A DNA stretch of 64,000 nt. It comes from an uncultured Bacteroides sp. GTDB lineage: Bacteria > Bacteroidota > Bacteroidia > Bacteroidales > Bacteroidaceae. The notes under the pieces were generated by a model that saw only the letters and a list, made by a program, of their open reading frames with translations, was not told where the DNA came from and did no database searches. Below, in pieces: positions 1 through 8,049 of the stretch. Position numbers and translations under genes: made by a program. The stretch lies in contig CALUOT010000002.1 in NCBI GenBank assembly GCA_944322355.1, positions 62,001-126,000 of the forward strand, in the 5' to 3' direction. Within the stretch, counting starts at the first letter, position 1. Each line of letters opens with the position of its first letter.

Positions 1-997
1 ACACCAGCTTGCATACGGTGCTACGCGGATTGGCAAAATACAGTTCAAAGCGATTCTGATGGCGGTTCAAGGTCATGACGGCCAGTTTCTCCGGGTCTTT
101 GGTGAAACGAATGCGAGGGATATAACCATCGGCCTCCAGCGGTACATCTATCTGACGAGTCACCTTGCTCTTGATGTCGAAAGTATGCACACTGACTTTC
201 GAATTGGCCTCACCTGTTTTCGGATATTTATAAGTATAAGCTCCCGGATATTTGGCATAAGCTTCTACGCGAGGAGACTCACCGGCAAATACGGGGAAAG
301 TATAAGAAGGTACTTCGCTTTCATCCCAACGCACGTAAGCCAGCATCTGGTTATCAGGACTGAACTCTAAAGCCCGATTCATGGCAAACTCTTCCTCGTA
401 CACCCAGTCGGGTATGCCGTTCAATATTTTATTGCGCTCTCCATCCTTGGTCACTTGGCTTTCGCTATTGCCATAAAGCCGCTTCACTAAGTAAATATTG
501 TTGTCGCGCACAAAAGCCACCATCGTGCCATCAGGGGAAAACACCGGTGCCTGTTGCGGACCACCATCCGACAGAGGCTCTACGATATTATTAATCTTCC
601 CCTCCTGATTGCGCTTCAGGCTATACAGATAGTGTACCGCCGTAAACGAACGCCGATAGATGGGAGTCGTCTCCGTAGCAATCAATAAAGTCAGACCGTC
701 AGGAGAGAATGTGTAACTATCGAAATGCTTGAAAGGACACTCGCGAGCTGTTGTCACGTCGAACAAAACTTCCACAGCCTCGCCCGTACGGAAAGAATGT
801 TTCACGATTTGTGTACGCTCGGCATTCATCTGCGCATAGTGGGCTCCATCACCGGGAATCGGTACTACACCATATATACTACGCGGACGGAACTTACCAG
901 CCACTACCTCATCTAAAGTTAATGATAACTCACCGCTTTGAGCAAAAGCACCAAAGGCAGCGAGCCAAAAAAGAATTATAGCAATCGATTGTTTCAT
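1..997 (-). CDS. dipeptidyl peptidase IV, N-terminal part (cut by window edge)
   Basis: Reading leftward from the ATG at 997, the frame stays open to position 1, so about 332 codons of the N-terminus are present and the catalytic C-terminus lies outside. It starts with a signal peptide (MKQSIAIILFWLAAFGAFAQ). It continues as a beta-propeller-like region with FSPDG and DNNIYLV repeats and the WVYEEEF segment, which matches the Glu-Glu loop that holds the substrate N-terminus in DPP IV. The S9B serine protease family removes X-Pro dipeptides in the periplasm. A Bacteroides -7 box (TACCTTTG on the minus strand, 1029-1036) lies about 31 bases upstream of the start. The family call rests on the propeller and the EEE loop; the catalytic Ser-Asp-His cannot be checked here. 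Confidence 0.88.
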   Translation of the reverse strand, partial: MKQSIAIILFWLAAFGAFAQSGELSLTLDEVVAGKFRPRSIYGVVPIPGDGAHYAQMNAERTQIVKHSFRTGEAVEVLFDVTTARECPFKHFDSYTFSPDGLTLLIATETTPIYRRSFTAVHYLYSLKRNQEGKINNIVEPLSDGGPQQAPVFSPDGTMVAFVRDNNIYLVKRLYGNSESQVTKDGERNKILNGIPDWVYEEEFAMNRALEFSPDNQMLAYVRWDESEVPSYTFPVFAGESPRVEAYAKYPGAYTYKYPKTGEANSKVSVHTFDIKSKVTRQIDVPLEADGYIPRIRFTKDPEKLAVMTLNRHQNRFELYFANPRSTVCKLV

Positions 998-1028
998 GTT
1001 TCTATAAATTTCTGTTATTTATGCGCTA

Positions 1029-1036
1029 CAAAGGTA
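1029..1036 (-). promoter_or_regulatory. -7 box of the DPP IV gene
   Basis: The minus-strand sequence TACCTTTG matches the Bacteroides -7 consensus TAnnTTTG, 31 bases upstream of the 997 start codon. No clear TTTG -33 element is visible at the usual distance. Confidence 0.5.
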
Positions 1037-1105
1037 ATACAATCTTTCTGTATTCCCATTCTTTCGACTTCTTTTTCAACAGAGGCTACGCACCGGTAAC
1101 GAAAT

Positions 1106-2068
1106 TCATTCGACCTCCCATGCCTTGCACAAACGAAAGACTTCCGCAGGATCAACCAACCGCTTGGCTTCCACTTCATCCAGTATTTTTATCCAACTGA
1201 CACGTCCTTCCGTCGAAGCGCCCTCTCCCGTATTGCCAAACTCCGCATAGCGTGCCGTTTGCTCGTTGGCCGGATCGCGCCAATTGTCCCAACCGGCCGG
1301 ACAAATATGACTTCCCAACTCACAACGGATAAATGCCGTAGCGGCATACGGACGCCAAGGACGTCCCAAATAAACTTTATCGACACCGGGAGCCGCCTGC
1401 AATTGGCAGTCCACAAAGACGTAACCCACCGGAATATCCTTCGGTGTGGAAGCGGCGGTAATGTAAGAATTGCGTTTGCTATAAATCGTACATCGGTTGA
1501 ACAAAGCCGTAGAAGGACCAAAGATGAAATCGGTGGTACCTTCGATGTAGCAATCTTTGAAGTAAAGGCAAGTTCCAGCTGCACCCGTATACACCGTGTC
1601 CTGATTGCCCAAAAAACGGCAATTAACAAACATCAGGCGGTCTCCCTCCGTGTGCAAGGCTACAGCTTGCCCCAACTGGGGCGCATTGTTCTCAATGGTC
1701 AGGTTCCGGAAAGTAATGCCGTTTCCCTCAACCTTCACGGTATACGTCCGGAAGGTGCCCATATTGTTTATCTTGGCATGGTCATCGTAAGTGATGATGG
1801 TTTTCTCCACATCTTCTCCCACGATCTCTACATTCTCCAGCCAAGAGGGAACGACCCACTTCTCCCGATACACGCCATTCTTCACATGCACCGTCACCCG
1901 ATAATCCATAAAGGCCCGAATGCCTTCCATCGCTTCGGTCAGCGTCCGATAATCGCCCGTACCATCCGAAGCCACTACGATGTCGCGCTTCCAGGATGTC
2001 TGTGCCGACAAACCTGCCACACAAAACCACCCTATGCAAACATATACAATCCAAATTTTCATCATCAT
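1106..2068 (-). CDS. pectinesterase (pectin methylesterase, CE8-type)
   Basis: It removes methyl esters from homogalacturonan so that lyases and hydrolases can act, probably in the periplasm or at the outer membrane. The frame runs further upstream to 2164, but that extension is translated from the tandem repeat at 2119-2199. The start is therefore placed at the first of three consecutive ATGs (2068, 2065, 2062), giving a signal peptide ending near VAGLSAQ and a protein of about 320 residues. Family motifs are visible in order: GQAVALHTEGD, GNQDTVYT, the catalytic-Asp motif DFIFG, and LGRPWRPYA with the Arg-Trp of the active site. The GH105 gene lies directly upstream on the same strand, with only the repeat between them, so the two are probably cotranscribed. 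Confidence 0.9.
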   Translation of the reverse strand: MMMKIWIVYVCIGWFCVAGLSAQTSWKRDIVVASDGTGDYRTLTEAMEGIRAFMDYRVTVHVKNGVYREKWVVPSWLENVEIVGEDVEKTIITYDDHAKINNMGTFRTYTVKVEGNGITFRNLTIENNAPQLGQAVALHTEGDRLMFVNCRFLGNQDTVYTGAAGTCLYFKDCYIEGTTDFIFGPSTALFNRCTIYSKRNSYITAASTPKDIPVGYVFVDCQLQAAPGVDKVYLGRPWRPYAATAFIRCELGSHICPAGWDNWRDPANEQTARYAEFGNTGEGASTEGRVSWIKILDEVEAKRLVDPAEVFRLCKAWEVE

Positions 2069-2118
2069 ATAGTGTATATAATATGGTATATAAATTCGTT
2101 CAAAAAGCCCTTGCCAAC

Positions 2119-2199
2119 AAACCCAGGGTTCGTGCTCATCAAACCCAGGGTTTGCGCCCATCAAACCTAGGGTTTGTGCCCATCAAACCCAGGGTTTGT
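2119..2199. repeat. 22-bp tandem array with palindromic core (array A)
   Basis: Three full 22-bp units start at 2119, 2141 and 2163, and a fourth of 15 bp starts at 2185. Each opens with the near-palindrome AAACCCAGGGTTTG followed by GCCCATC or a close variant. The array fills the gap between the GH105 and pectinesterase genes and also supplies the last codons and the stop of GH105. Confidence 0.9.
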
Positions 2200-3420
2200 C
2201 CAAACAGTGCGAAAAACTGCCTTCAAACGCTCCCACTCCAGGCTAGCCAGGATAAAAGGTCCTACTGCCTTGGGATCATTGTCGCGCACCGTCTCATGAA
2301 TGTAATAATCGTAATCGCCCGAACGATATTTCTTTCCTCCCAGACCGGCCACGGCACAGGCATCGGTAATGCTTACCACGCCATCGGCATCTACCCGAAT
2401 GAAACGATCGAGTATGCCCTGATAGCCTTTTCGGGCCACTTCCAGATAAGAAGCATCAATATATCCCTTGCGCACCCCTTTGAACAAAGCATAAACAAAC
2501 ATCGTAGAACAGGAAGACTCCAAGTAGTTGCCCGGTGCCCCACTGCGGTCGAGCACCTGATACCACAGGCCTGTTTTCTCCTCTTGCAATCGCTTGATTT
2601 GGGAGGCAAGCCGACGGAATACGACCAACATCGAATCGCGACCGGCCTCATGCTGAGGAATAAAATCGAGCGCATCGACAAAAGCCATGGCGTACCACCC
2701 CATAGCACGCCCCCAACTGTGTTTCGACTGTCCGGTCTGCGGATCGGCCCATCGCTCCGTGCGGCTCACGTCGCAAGCATGACGAAAAACGTCGTTTGTG
2801 GCATCATACGTATGACGGGCCGCCATGAGAAACTGGTTAATGACATCGGGATAGTCCTCTACCCGATTGTGGCGATAAGCATACTCGGCATAAAAAGGAG
2901 CCCCCATATAAATGCCGTCGAGCCACACTTGGTGAGGATATACTTGTTTATGCCAAAAACCTCCGTCGGCATTACGCGGATGCCCGTCGAATTGACTCCG
3001 AAGCAAGTCCAAGGCTTGTTTATATTTCGCTTCCTTCGTCTGCTCGTAGATGCGGAAAAGGAATTTGCCCGAATTCACCCGGTCGAGGCTGTACTCTTCG
3101 CGTTTATACATTTTTATAGTGCCGTCCGCATGGACCATCGTGTCAGCGTAGGCCAACGCATAATCATAAAAACGAGTATCGCCATAGCGGTCGTACACAT
3201 CGAGCATAGCTTGCAACACCAGCCCATGACAATAATCCCACTTCAGTTTCGTCTGAAAGTCAAGTTGCCAAGACTCTGGACAACGTATCATCTCCGATTC
3301 AGCCATGCGCACCGACCAAGGCAAGTTATCTGACACCCGTTGGGCCTCCAGCCCCCATGCCCCTGCGAGCATGACCCACACCACAAAGATTTTACAAAAC
3401 ATACGATTCGTCATCTTCAT
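2167..3420 (-). CDS. GH105 unsaturated rhamnogalacturonyl/galacturonyl hydrolase
   Basis: GH105/GH88 enzymes hydrate the 4,5-double bond left by pectate or rhamnogalacturonan lyases and release 5-dehydro-4-deoxy-glucuronate (DKI), the KduI substrate. The 417-residue protein has a signal peptide (cut near GLEAQ). The (alpha/alpha)6-barrel motifs DYCHGLVLQAM, VWLDGIYMGAPFYA (with the catalytic Asp) and HSWGRAMGWYAMAFVDAL are present. The C-terminal tail NPGFDGHKP is translated from the repeat array at 2119-2199, and a C-to-T change in repeat unit 3 makes the TAG stop. It is the first gene of a two-gene unit with pectinesterase. A -7 box lies at 3460-3467. Confidence 0.92.
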   Translation of the reverse strand: MKMTNRMFCKIFVVWVMLAGAWGLEAQRVSDNLPWSVRMAESEMIRCPESWQLDFQTKLKWDYCHGLVLQAMLDVYDRYGDTRFYDYALAYADTMVHADGTIKMYKREEYSLDRVNSGKFLFRIYEQTKEAKYKQALDLLRSQFDGHPRNADGGFWHKQVYPHQVWLDGIYMGAPFYAEYAYRHNRVEDYPDVINQFLMAARHTYDATNDVFRHACDVSRTERWADPQTGQSKHSWGRAMGWYAMAFVDALDFIPQHEAGRDSMLVVFRRLASQIKRLQEEKTGLWYQVLDRSGAPGNYLESSCSTMFVYALFKGVRKGYIDASYLEVARKGYQGILDRFIRVDADGVVSITDACAVAGLGGKKYRSGDYDYYIHETVRDNDPKAVGPFILASLEWERLKAVFRTVWTNPGFDGHKP

Positions 3421-3459
3421 TTCTCAAAAAAGGATTACACTTCATTTCTTTCTGAAAAA

Positions 3460-3467
3460 CAAAGGTA
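3460..3467 (-). promoter_or_regulatory. -7 box upstream of GH105
   Basis: TACCTTTG on the minus strand, 40 bases before the GH105 start. A minus-strand TTTG lies 17 bases further upstream (3485-3488), slightly closer than the usual 19-21. The CTGAAAAACAAAG word containing this box is duplicated 25 bp away (3452 and 3477). Confidence 0.5.
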
Positions 3468-3612
3468 AAATTTTCACTGAAAAACAAAGTGCATTTTTCA
3501 GCGGAGTTCGTGGATATTTTGTTTTTTGTGTACGAAAACAAGTTTTTTTGTGTGCGCAAACGGTTTAAAAAGTACAAAATTTCTGTTTTTTCCAAGATTT
3601 ATGCCTTTCCTG

Positions 3613-3643
3613 TTTGATTAATGAAGAAAACCTTTTAAATTTG
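3613..3643 (+). promoter_or_regulatory. Bacteroides-type promoter of the permease/kduI transcript
   Basis: TTTG at 3613-3616, a 19-base spacer, then TAAATTTG at 3636-3643. This is a full match to the Bacteroides primary-sigma consensus. The permease ATG follows at 3709, leaving a leader of roughly 55-60 bases. The rest of the 3,421-3,708 gap is A/T-rich and shows no gene. Confidence 0.75.
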
Positions 3644-3708
3644 ACGCCGTTATTTGGTTTTATATCATGTAAAACATTAAATTATTTATATTCAAAATTC
3701 AAAAAAGA

Positions 3709-5079
3709 ATGGAACAAGTCTTTGGTTATATCATTAGCCTGGGTGCATCGGTAATGATGCCTATTATTTTTACAATTATTGGTTTGTGTATTGGTATGAA
3801 ATTCGGCAAGGCTCTGAAATCCGGCCTTTGCGTGGGAGTCGGTTTTGTGGGCTTGGGCGTAGTTACCGCCTTGCTGACCACGAACTTTGACAGTCCGCTG
3901 AAAGCGATTTCGGACCTTTACCATTTGCAACTGAATGTATTCGACATGGGCTGGCCTGCAGCAGCAGCCGTAGCCTATAATACAGCTGTCGGTGCATTAA
4001 TCATCCCGATTTGTTTGGGAATCAACGTACTGATGCTTATCACCAAGACGACACGAACCGTAAACATTGACTTGTGGAATTATTGGCACTTTGCTTTCAT
4101 CGGTGCCGTAGCCTATTTCATCATGGACGAAAGCCTGGCTTGGGGTTACTTTGCTGCCATCGTCTGCTACATTATCACGTTGGTATGTGCCGACCTCACC
4201 GCAGACAAGTTTCAAAAATATTATGATTTGGACGGAATCTCCATTCCCCAACCTTTCTGCCAAAGTATGATGCCTTTTGCGATTCTCATCAACAAGGCTC
4301 TGAACAAAATACCCGGTTTCTCCAAACTGGATATTGATGCCGAAGGATTGAAAAAGAAATTCGGTGTCATAGGCGAACCTTTGGTACTGGGTGTCATTGT
4401 CGGTATGCTTATCGGCTGGGCAGCCCAACTGGACATCAAGAAAGTACTCTTCTTAGGTATTACCATGGGGGCCGTCATGGAGCTGATCCCCCGCATCACC
4501 TCTCTCTTCATCGAAGGATTGAAGCCCATCTCTGAAAAGACTTCCGAGTTAGTGAAAAACAAGTTCAACGGCAAGAAGGTACACATTGGTATGAGTCCTG
4601 CTTTGGTCATCGGTCATCCCGCCACCTTAGTGGCATCGGTCATCCTGATTCCGGTCATCCTTGCTTTGGCCGTGTTCCTTCCGGGCAATCAGTTCTTGCC
4701 CTTGGCTTCCTTGGCCGGTATGTTCTACCTCTTCCCCATGGTGTTGCCCTACACCAAAGGTAACGTACTGAAGACCTTGATTGTAGGTTTAGTCGTCCTG
4801 ATTATCGGACTGTACTTCGTAACCGACATGGCTCCCGACTTCACCCTGGCTGCCAACAATGTATATGCCGAAACTCATGACCCGACGGCCCACATTCCCG
4901 ATGGATTCTCAGGCGGTGCCCTCGACTTTGCTTCTTCCCTCTTCGGATGGGTTATTTATAGAGGTGTCAAGTTATCCTATATAGGTGCTGCCCTGCTGGC
5001 CGTAATAACTGTCGGAATGATGTTGTATAACCGTCGCCTTATCATCCGTAGTGAGAGAGAAGCTAAAAAAGCTGCTTAA
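3709..5079 (+). CDS. galactitol-type PTS EIIC-like membrane permease, orphan
   Basis: A 456-residue very hydrophobic protein with about a dozen membrane segments. It resembles the EIIC (GatC/SgcC) component of galactitol phosphotransferase systems: an early GLCIGMKFGKALKSGLCVGVG segment, the repeated GEP-type loop (GVIGEPLVLGVIVGMLIG), and a conserved GHPATLVAS-type loop near residue 300. No EIIA or EIIB gene is adjacent. It is followed after 39 bases by a kduI-like gene and shares that gene's promoter. In this context it probably carries a pectin-derived sugar or uronate by a non-PTS mechanism; that is inference. Family call fairly sure, substrate unknown. Confidence 0.85.
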   Translation: MEQVFGYIISLGASVMMPIIFTIIGLCIGMKFGKALKSGLCVGVGFVGLGVVTALLTTNFDSPLKAISDLYHLQLNVFDMGWPAAAAVAYNTAVGALIIPICLGINVLMLITKTTRTVNIDLWNYWHFAFIGAVAYFIMDESLAWGYFAAIVCYIITLVCADLTADKFQKYYDLDGISIPQPFCQSMMPFAILINKALNKIPGFSKLDIDAEGLKKKFGVIGEPLVLGVIVGMLIGWAAQLDIKKVLFLGITMGAVMELIPRITSLFIEGLKPISEKTSELVKNKFNGKKVHIGMSPALVIGHPATLVASVILIPVILALAVFLPGNQFLPLASLAGMFYLFPMVLPYTKGNVLKTLIVGLVVLIIGLYFVTDMAPDFTLAANNVYAETHDPTAHIPDGFSGGALDFASSLFGWVIYRGVKLSYIGAALLAVITVGMMLYNRRLIIRSEREAKKAA

Positions 5080-5118
5080 TGAAGAAAAAGAAAATATGAA
5101 TTTAAATAGATTGAAACA

Positions 5119-6075
5119 ATGAAAAAGTTAGCAATTGCCATGATGCTGGGTATAGCAGCCATATCGGCCAACGCCCAAATGAATTACAAAGTACAGACTG
5201 CTTGTCATCCGCTCGACGTAAAGCACTATGACACCGAACGCCTGCGCAGCTCGTTCATGATGGACAAAGTAATGGCTCCGGATGAAATCAACATCACCTA
5301 TACACTTTATGACCGCTTGATTTACGGCGGTGTCATGCCGGTAAACAAGGTGCTGAAACTGGAGACTTTCCACGAACTGGGTCCGGAAATCACTTACTTC
5401 CTCGAACGTCGCGAACTGGGTGTCATCAACATCGGTGGCGACGGTGTGGTGACTGTCGACGGTAAGGAATACCCTATGACTTACAAAGAAGCTTTGTACG
5501 TGGGTTGCGGTAACAAAGAAGTTACATTCAAGAGCAACGACCCGGCTACACCCGCCAAGTTCTACATTAACTCGGCACCTGCTTATAAGCATTTCGTTAC
5601 ACAGTTAATCACAACCGATGCCAAACTGCAAAAGGCTAACCCGAAGAAGTATGCCTTAGCTATTTCCGACCACTACGGAAGCATGGAAGAAAGCAACGAC
5701 CGTGTAGTGAACCAACTGATTGTAAAAGACATTCTGGAAAGAGTAGAAGGCGGTGGCACCAACCAACTGCAAATGGGCCTTACCGAACTGGCTCCGGGTT
5801 CTGTATGGAACACCATGCCGGCTCATACGCACACCCGCCGTATGGAAGCTTACTTCTATTTTAATGTAACGGGCGGCAATGCCATCTGTCACCTGATGGG
5901 CCAACCGCAAGAAGAACGCCTCGTATGGTTGCACAACGAACAGGCCATCACTTCACCCGAATGGAGCATCCATGCAGCAGCCGGTACCAGCAACTATAGC
6001 TTCATCTGGGGCATGGCAGGCGAAAACCTGAAATACAGCGATAAGGACGAAATCAAATATTTGGATATGAAATAA
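5119..6075 (+). CDS. kduI: exported 5-keto 4-deoxyuronate isomerase (KduI-like)
   Basis: KduI converts 5-dehydro-4-deoxy-D-glucuronate to 3-deoxy-D-glycero-2,5-hexodiulosonate in pectin catabolism. The body aligns end to end with KduI: the [14 protein letters not shown] start, a double cupin, and the metal-binding [13 protein letters not shown] motif. The odd point is the N-terminus, [20 protein letters not shown], which is a textbook signal peptide. This copy should therefore act in the periplasm, unlike the leaderless paralog at 12748-13590. It lies 39 bases after the permease gene, and a hairpin terminator follows its stop. Isomerase family is near certain; the periplasmic location is inferred from the leader. 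Confidence 0.9.
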   Translation: MKKLAIAMMLGIAAISANAQMNYKVQTACHPLDVKHYDTERLRSSFMMDKVMAPDEINITYTLYDRLIYGGVMPVNKVLKLETFHELGPEITYFLERRELGVINIGGDGVVTVDGKEYPMTYKEALYVGCGNKEVTFKSNDPATPAKFYINSAPAYKHFVTQLITTDAKLQKANPKKYALAISDHYGSMEESNDRVVNQLIVKDILERVEGGGTNQLQMGLTELAPGSVWNTMPAHTHTRRMEAYFYFNVTGGNAICHLMGQPQEERLVWLHNEQAITSPEWSIHAAAGTSNYSFIWGMAGENLKYSDKDEIKYLDMK

Positions 6076-6090
6076 TCCCGGTTATCGGGC

Positions 6091-6133
6091 AAAATGGGTA
6101 TAGATTCACCTCAATCTATGCCCATTTTTGTCA
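6091..6133 (+). terminator. intrinsic-type terminator after exported kduI
   Basis: A 16-base arm (6091-6106) pairs with 6113-6128 with one G-T pair around a six-base loop (CACCTC). The right arm ends in a short T run. It ends the permease-kduI transcript; a new promoter for the MFS gene lies about 55 bases on. Confidence 0.75.
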
Positions 6134-6186
6134 TTTTATCCATCATTTCTACCAATTATTACCCCTAAAACAATCATTTTAAAAAC

Positions 6187-6194
6187 TATTTTTG
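6187..6194 (+). promoter_or_regulatory. -7 box of the hexuronate carrier gene
   Basis: TATTTTTG fits TAnnTTTG and ends 26 bases before the ATG at 6221. Because it lies inside the longer upstream reading frame, it argues for the 6221 start. Confidence 0.6.
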
Positions 6195-6220
6195 CAGAAA
6201 AATTATCATCTCTAATTATC

Positions 6221-7693
6221 ATGAATCATACCACTCAGAACAACGTGAGCAAAATGACTAACTACAGATGGATTATTTGCGCCATGCTGTTTTTTGCCAC
6301 GACAGTAAACTACCTCGACCGTCAGGTGTTATCGTTGACTTGGAAAGACTTCATTGCCCCCGAATTTCACTGGACGGACTCTAACTACGGCGATATTACC
6401 GCCATTTTCTCCATCGTATATGCCATCGCCAACCTGTTTGCCGGGCGCTTCATCGACTGGATGGGCACCAAGAAAGGGTATCTGTGGGCCATCGGCGTAT
6501 GGTCACTCGGTGCCTGCTTGCACGCCTTGTGCGGATGGGCTACCGAACATGTAGTAGGCATCCACGATGCAGCCGAGATGATTTCAGCCACGGGAGCCAT
6601 TGCCTCTACCATCGCCATTACCAGTGTCTATTTCTTTATAGCCGCCCGTATTGTACTGGCCACCGGTGAAGCCGGTAACTTCCCTGCCGCCATCAAGGTG
6701 ACCGCCGAGTACTTCCCCAAGAAAGACCGTGCGTTTGCTACCTCTATCTTCAACGCCGGTGCCACCGTAGGTGCTTTGGCTGCTCCTGTCACCATTCCGC
6801 CGTTGGCACGCTACTTCCAAAGCATCGGCATCGGTAACGGATGGGAAATGGCCTTTGTCGTTATCGGCGGATTAGGCTTCATCTGGATGGGCTTGTGGAT
6901 GTTCATGTACAAGAAACCTCACGAGAACTCACATGTCAATGCAGCCGAACTGTCATACATCGAACAAGACAAGCAGACCGAACAGGAAGAAAAGAAAGTC
7001 GCCCCTGCCAAAGAAGAAAAGAAACTTTCCTTCTGGCAATGTCTGAAGTATCGTCAGGCATGGGCATTCGCCGTAGGTAAGTTCATGACAGACGGTGTGT
7101 GGTGGTTCTTCCTCTTCTGGACACCGGCCTACATTTCTGATGTTTATGGATTCTCATCAGATAGCGGGACGGCCCAGCTGCTGATATTTGTCCTCTATGC
7201 CATTACCATGCTCTCCATCTATGGCGGTAAGTTGCCCACCATCATTATAAACAGAACGGGCATGAATCCTTATGCCGCCCGCATGCGTGCCATGCTCATC
7301 TTTGCCCTCTTCCCCTTGCTGGCCTTGTTTGCCCAGCCATTGGGTGCTTACTCCTACTGGTTCCCCGTCATCATCATCGGTATAGCCGGGGCAGCCCACC
7401 AATCCTGGTCGGCCAATATCTACTCCGTAGTAGGCGACATGTTCCCCAACAGTGCCGTAGCTACCATCACCGGTTTGGGCGGTATGGCAGGAGGCGTCGG
7501 GTCGTTCCTCATCAACAAAGGTTCGGGTACGCTGTTCGACTATGCAGCCGAAACCAACATGGTGTTCATGGGCTTCGAAGGCAAACCGGCCGGATACTTC
7601 ATCATCTTCTGCATCTGCGCCGTGGCTTACCTCATCGGCTGGTGCATCATGAAGATGTTGGTACCGAAATATAAACCGATCGTTGTAGATTAA
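6221..7693 (+). CDS. MFS transporter, hexuronate (ExuT/ACS) type
   Basis: A 490-residue major facilitator with about 12 membrane helices. It has ACS-family signatures: NYLDRQVLSL in helix 1, RFIDWMGTKKGYLWAIG in the helix 2-3 loop, and GEAGNFPAAIKVTAEYFPKKDR in helix 4-5, as in glucuronate/galacturonate carriers ExuT and DgoT. A charged central loop (EQEEKKVAPAKEEKK) separates the two halves. The frame opens at 6128, but 6221 is preferred because the -7 box at 6187-6194 is inside the longer version. It lies between the two kdu loci, so it most likely imports galacturonate, glucuronate or unsaturated uronates. Substrate is inferred from context. Confidence 0.88.
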   Translation: MNHTTQNNVSKMTNYRWIICAMLFFATTVNYLDRQVLSLTWKDFIAPEFHWTDSNYGDITAIFSIVYAIANLFAGRFIDWMGTKKGYLWAIGVWSLGACLHALCGWATEHVVGIHDAAEMISATGAIASTIAITSVYFFIAARIVLATGEAGNFPAAIKVTAEYFPKKDRAFATSIFNAGATVGALAAPVTIPPLARYFQSIGIGNGWEMAFVVIGGLGFIWMGLWMFMYKKPHENSHVNAAELSYIEQDKQTEQEEKKVAPAKEEKKLSFWQCLKYRQAWAFAVGKFMTDGVWWFFLFWTPAYISDVYGFSSDSGTAQLLIFVLYAITMLSIYGGKLPTIIINRTGMNPYAARMRAMLIFALFPLLALFAQPLGAYSYWFPVIIIGIAGAAHQSWSANIYSVVGDMFPNSAVATITGLGGMAGGVGSFLINKGSGTLFDYAAETNMVFMGFEGKPAGYFIIFCICAVAYLIGWCIMKMLVPKYKPIVVD

Positions 7694-7718
7694 TTTTTTC
7701 CAATAATCATTCCTCCGT

Positions 7719-7762
7719 AATGGCTGTCATGCATGTCCCCCTGCATGGCAGCCATTCTTTTT
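7719..7762 (+). terminator. terminator after the hexuronate carrier
   Basis: A 15-base arm (7719-7733) pairs with 7742-7756 with one G-T pair, loop of eight bases, followed by CTTTTT. It ends the MFS transcript. Confidence 0.75.
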
Positions 7763-7832
7763 GGAAAGAATAAGCAGGCCGAGCATACGCTTTCCATCCA
7801 TCTGTTTCTCAAACGATTAACACTTTATTACA

Positions 7833-7927
7833 CTTTAATTTTAATACAGTGGCACTTTAATCGGACTAAAGCATTGCTTTAATACGACTAAAGTAATGCT
7901 TTAATCGTATTAAAGTGGCGCTTTATC
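7833..7927. repeat. 22-bp-period array of CTTTAAT/ACTAAAG dyads (array B)
   Basis: The word CTTTAAT starts at 7833, 7855, 7877 and 7899, and the variant CTTTATC at 7921: exactly 22 bp apart. Between them ACTAAAG or ATTAAAG starts at 7865, 7887 and 7909, making dyads CTTTAAT-N3-ACTAAAG. The array lies in the 356-base gap upstream of the histidine kinase; the rest of that gap holds the terminator at 7719 and a -7 box at 8014. Confidence 0.88.
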
Positions 7928-8013
7928 CGCATTACACTACCGGGAAGTTCCGGTGAAGACCTGCCCGCCAAGAAAAAATGAACAGGAAAGGGGCGTTTTT
8001 GGAAGGAAAAGCG

Positions 8014-8021
8014 TATATTTG
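8014..8021 (+). promoter_or_regulatory. -7 box of the histidine kinase gene
   Basis: TATATTTG fits TAnnTTTG, 28 bases before the ATG chosen at 8050. No TTTG at the standard spacing. Confidence 0.5.
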
Positions 8022-8049
8022 TAGCGATAAACATTCACAAACAGACATT

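Noticed and set aside
1259..3333. Long plus-strand frames across the pectinesterase and GH105 genes
   Set aside because: They are antisense shadows; the minus-strand products carry complete family motifs and signal peptides.
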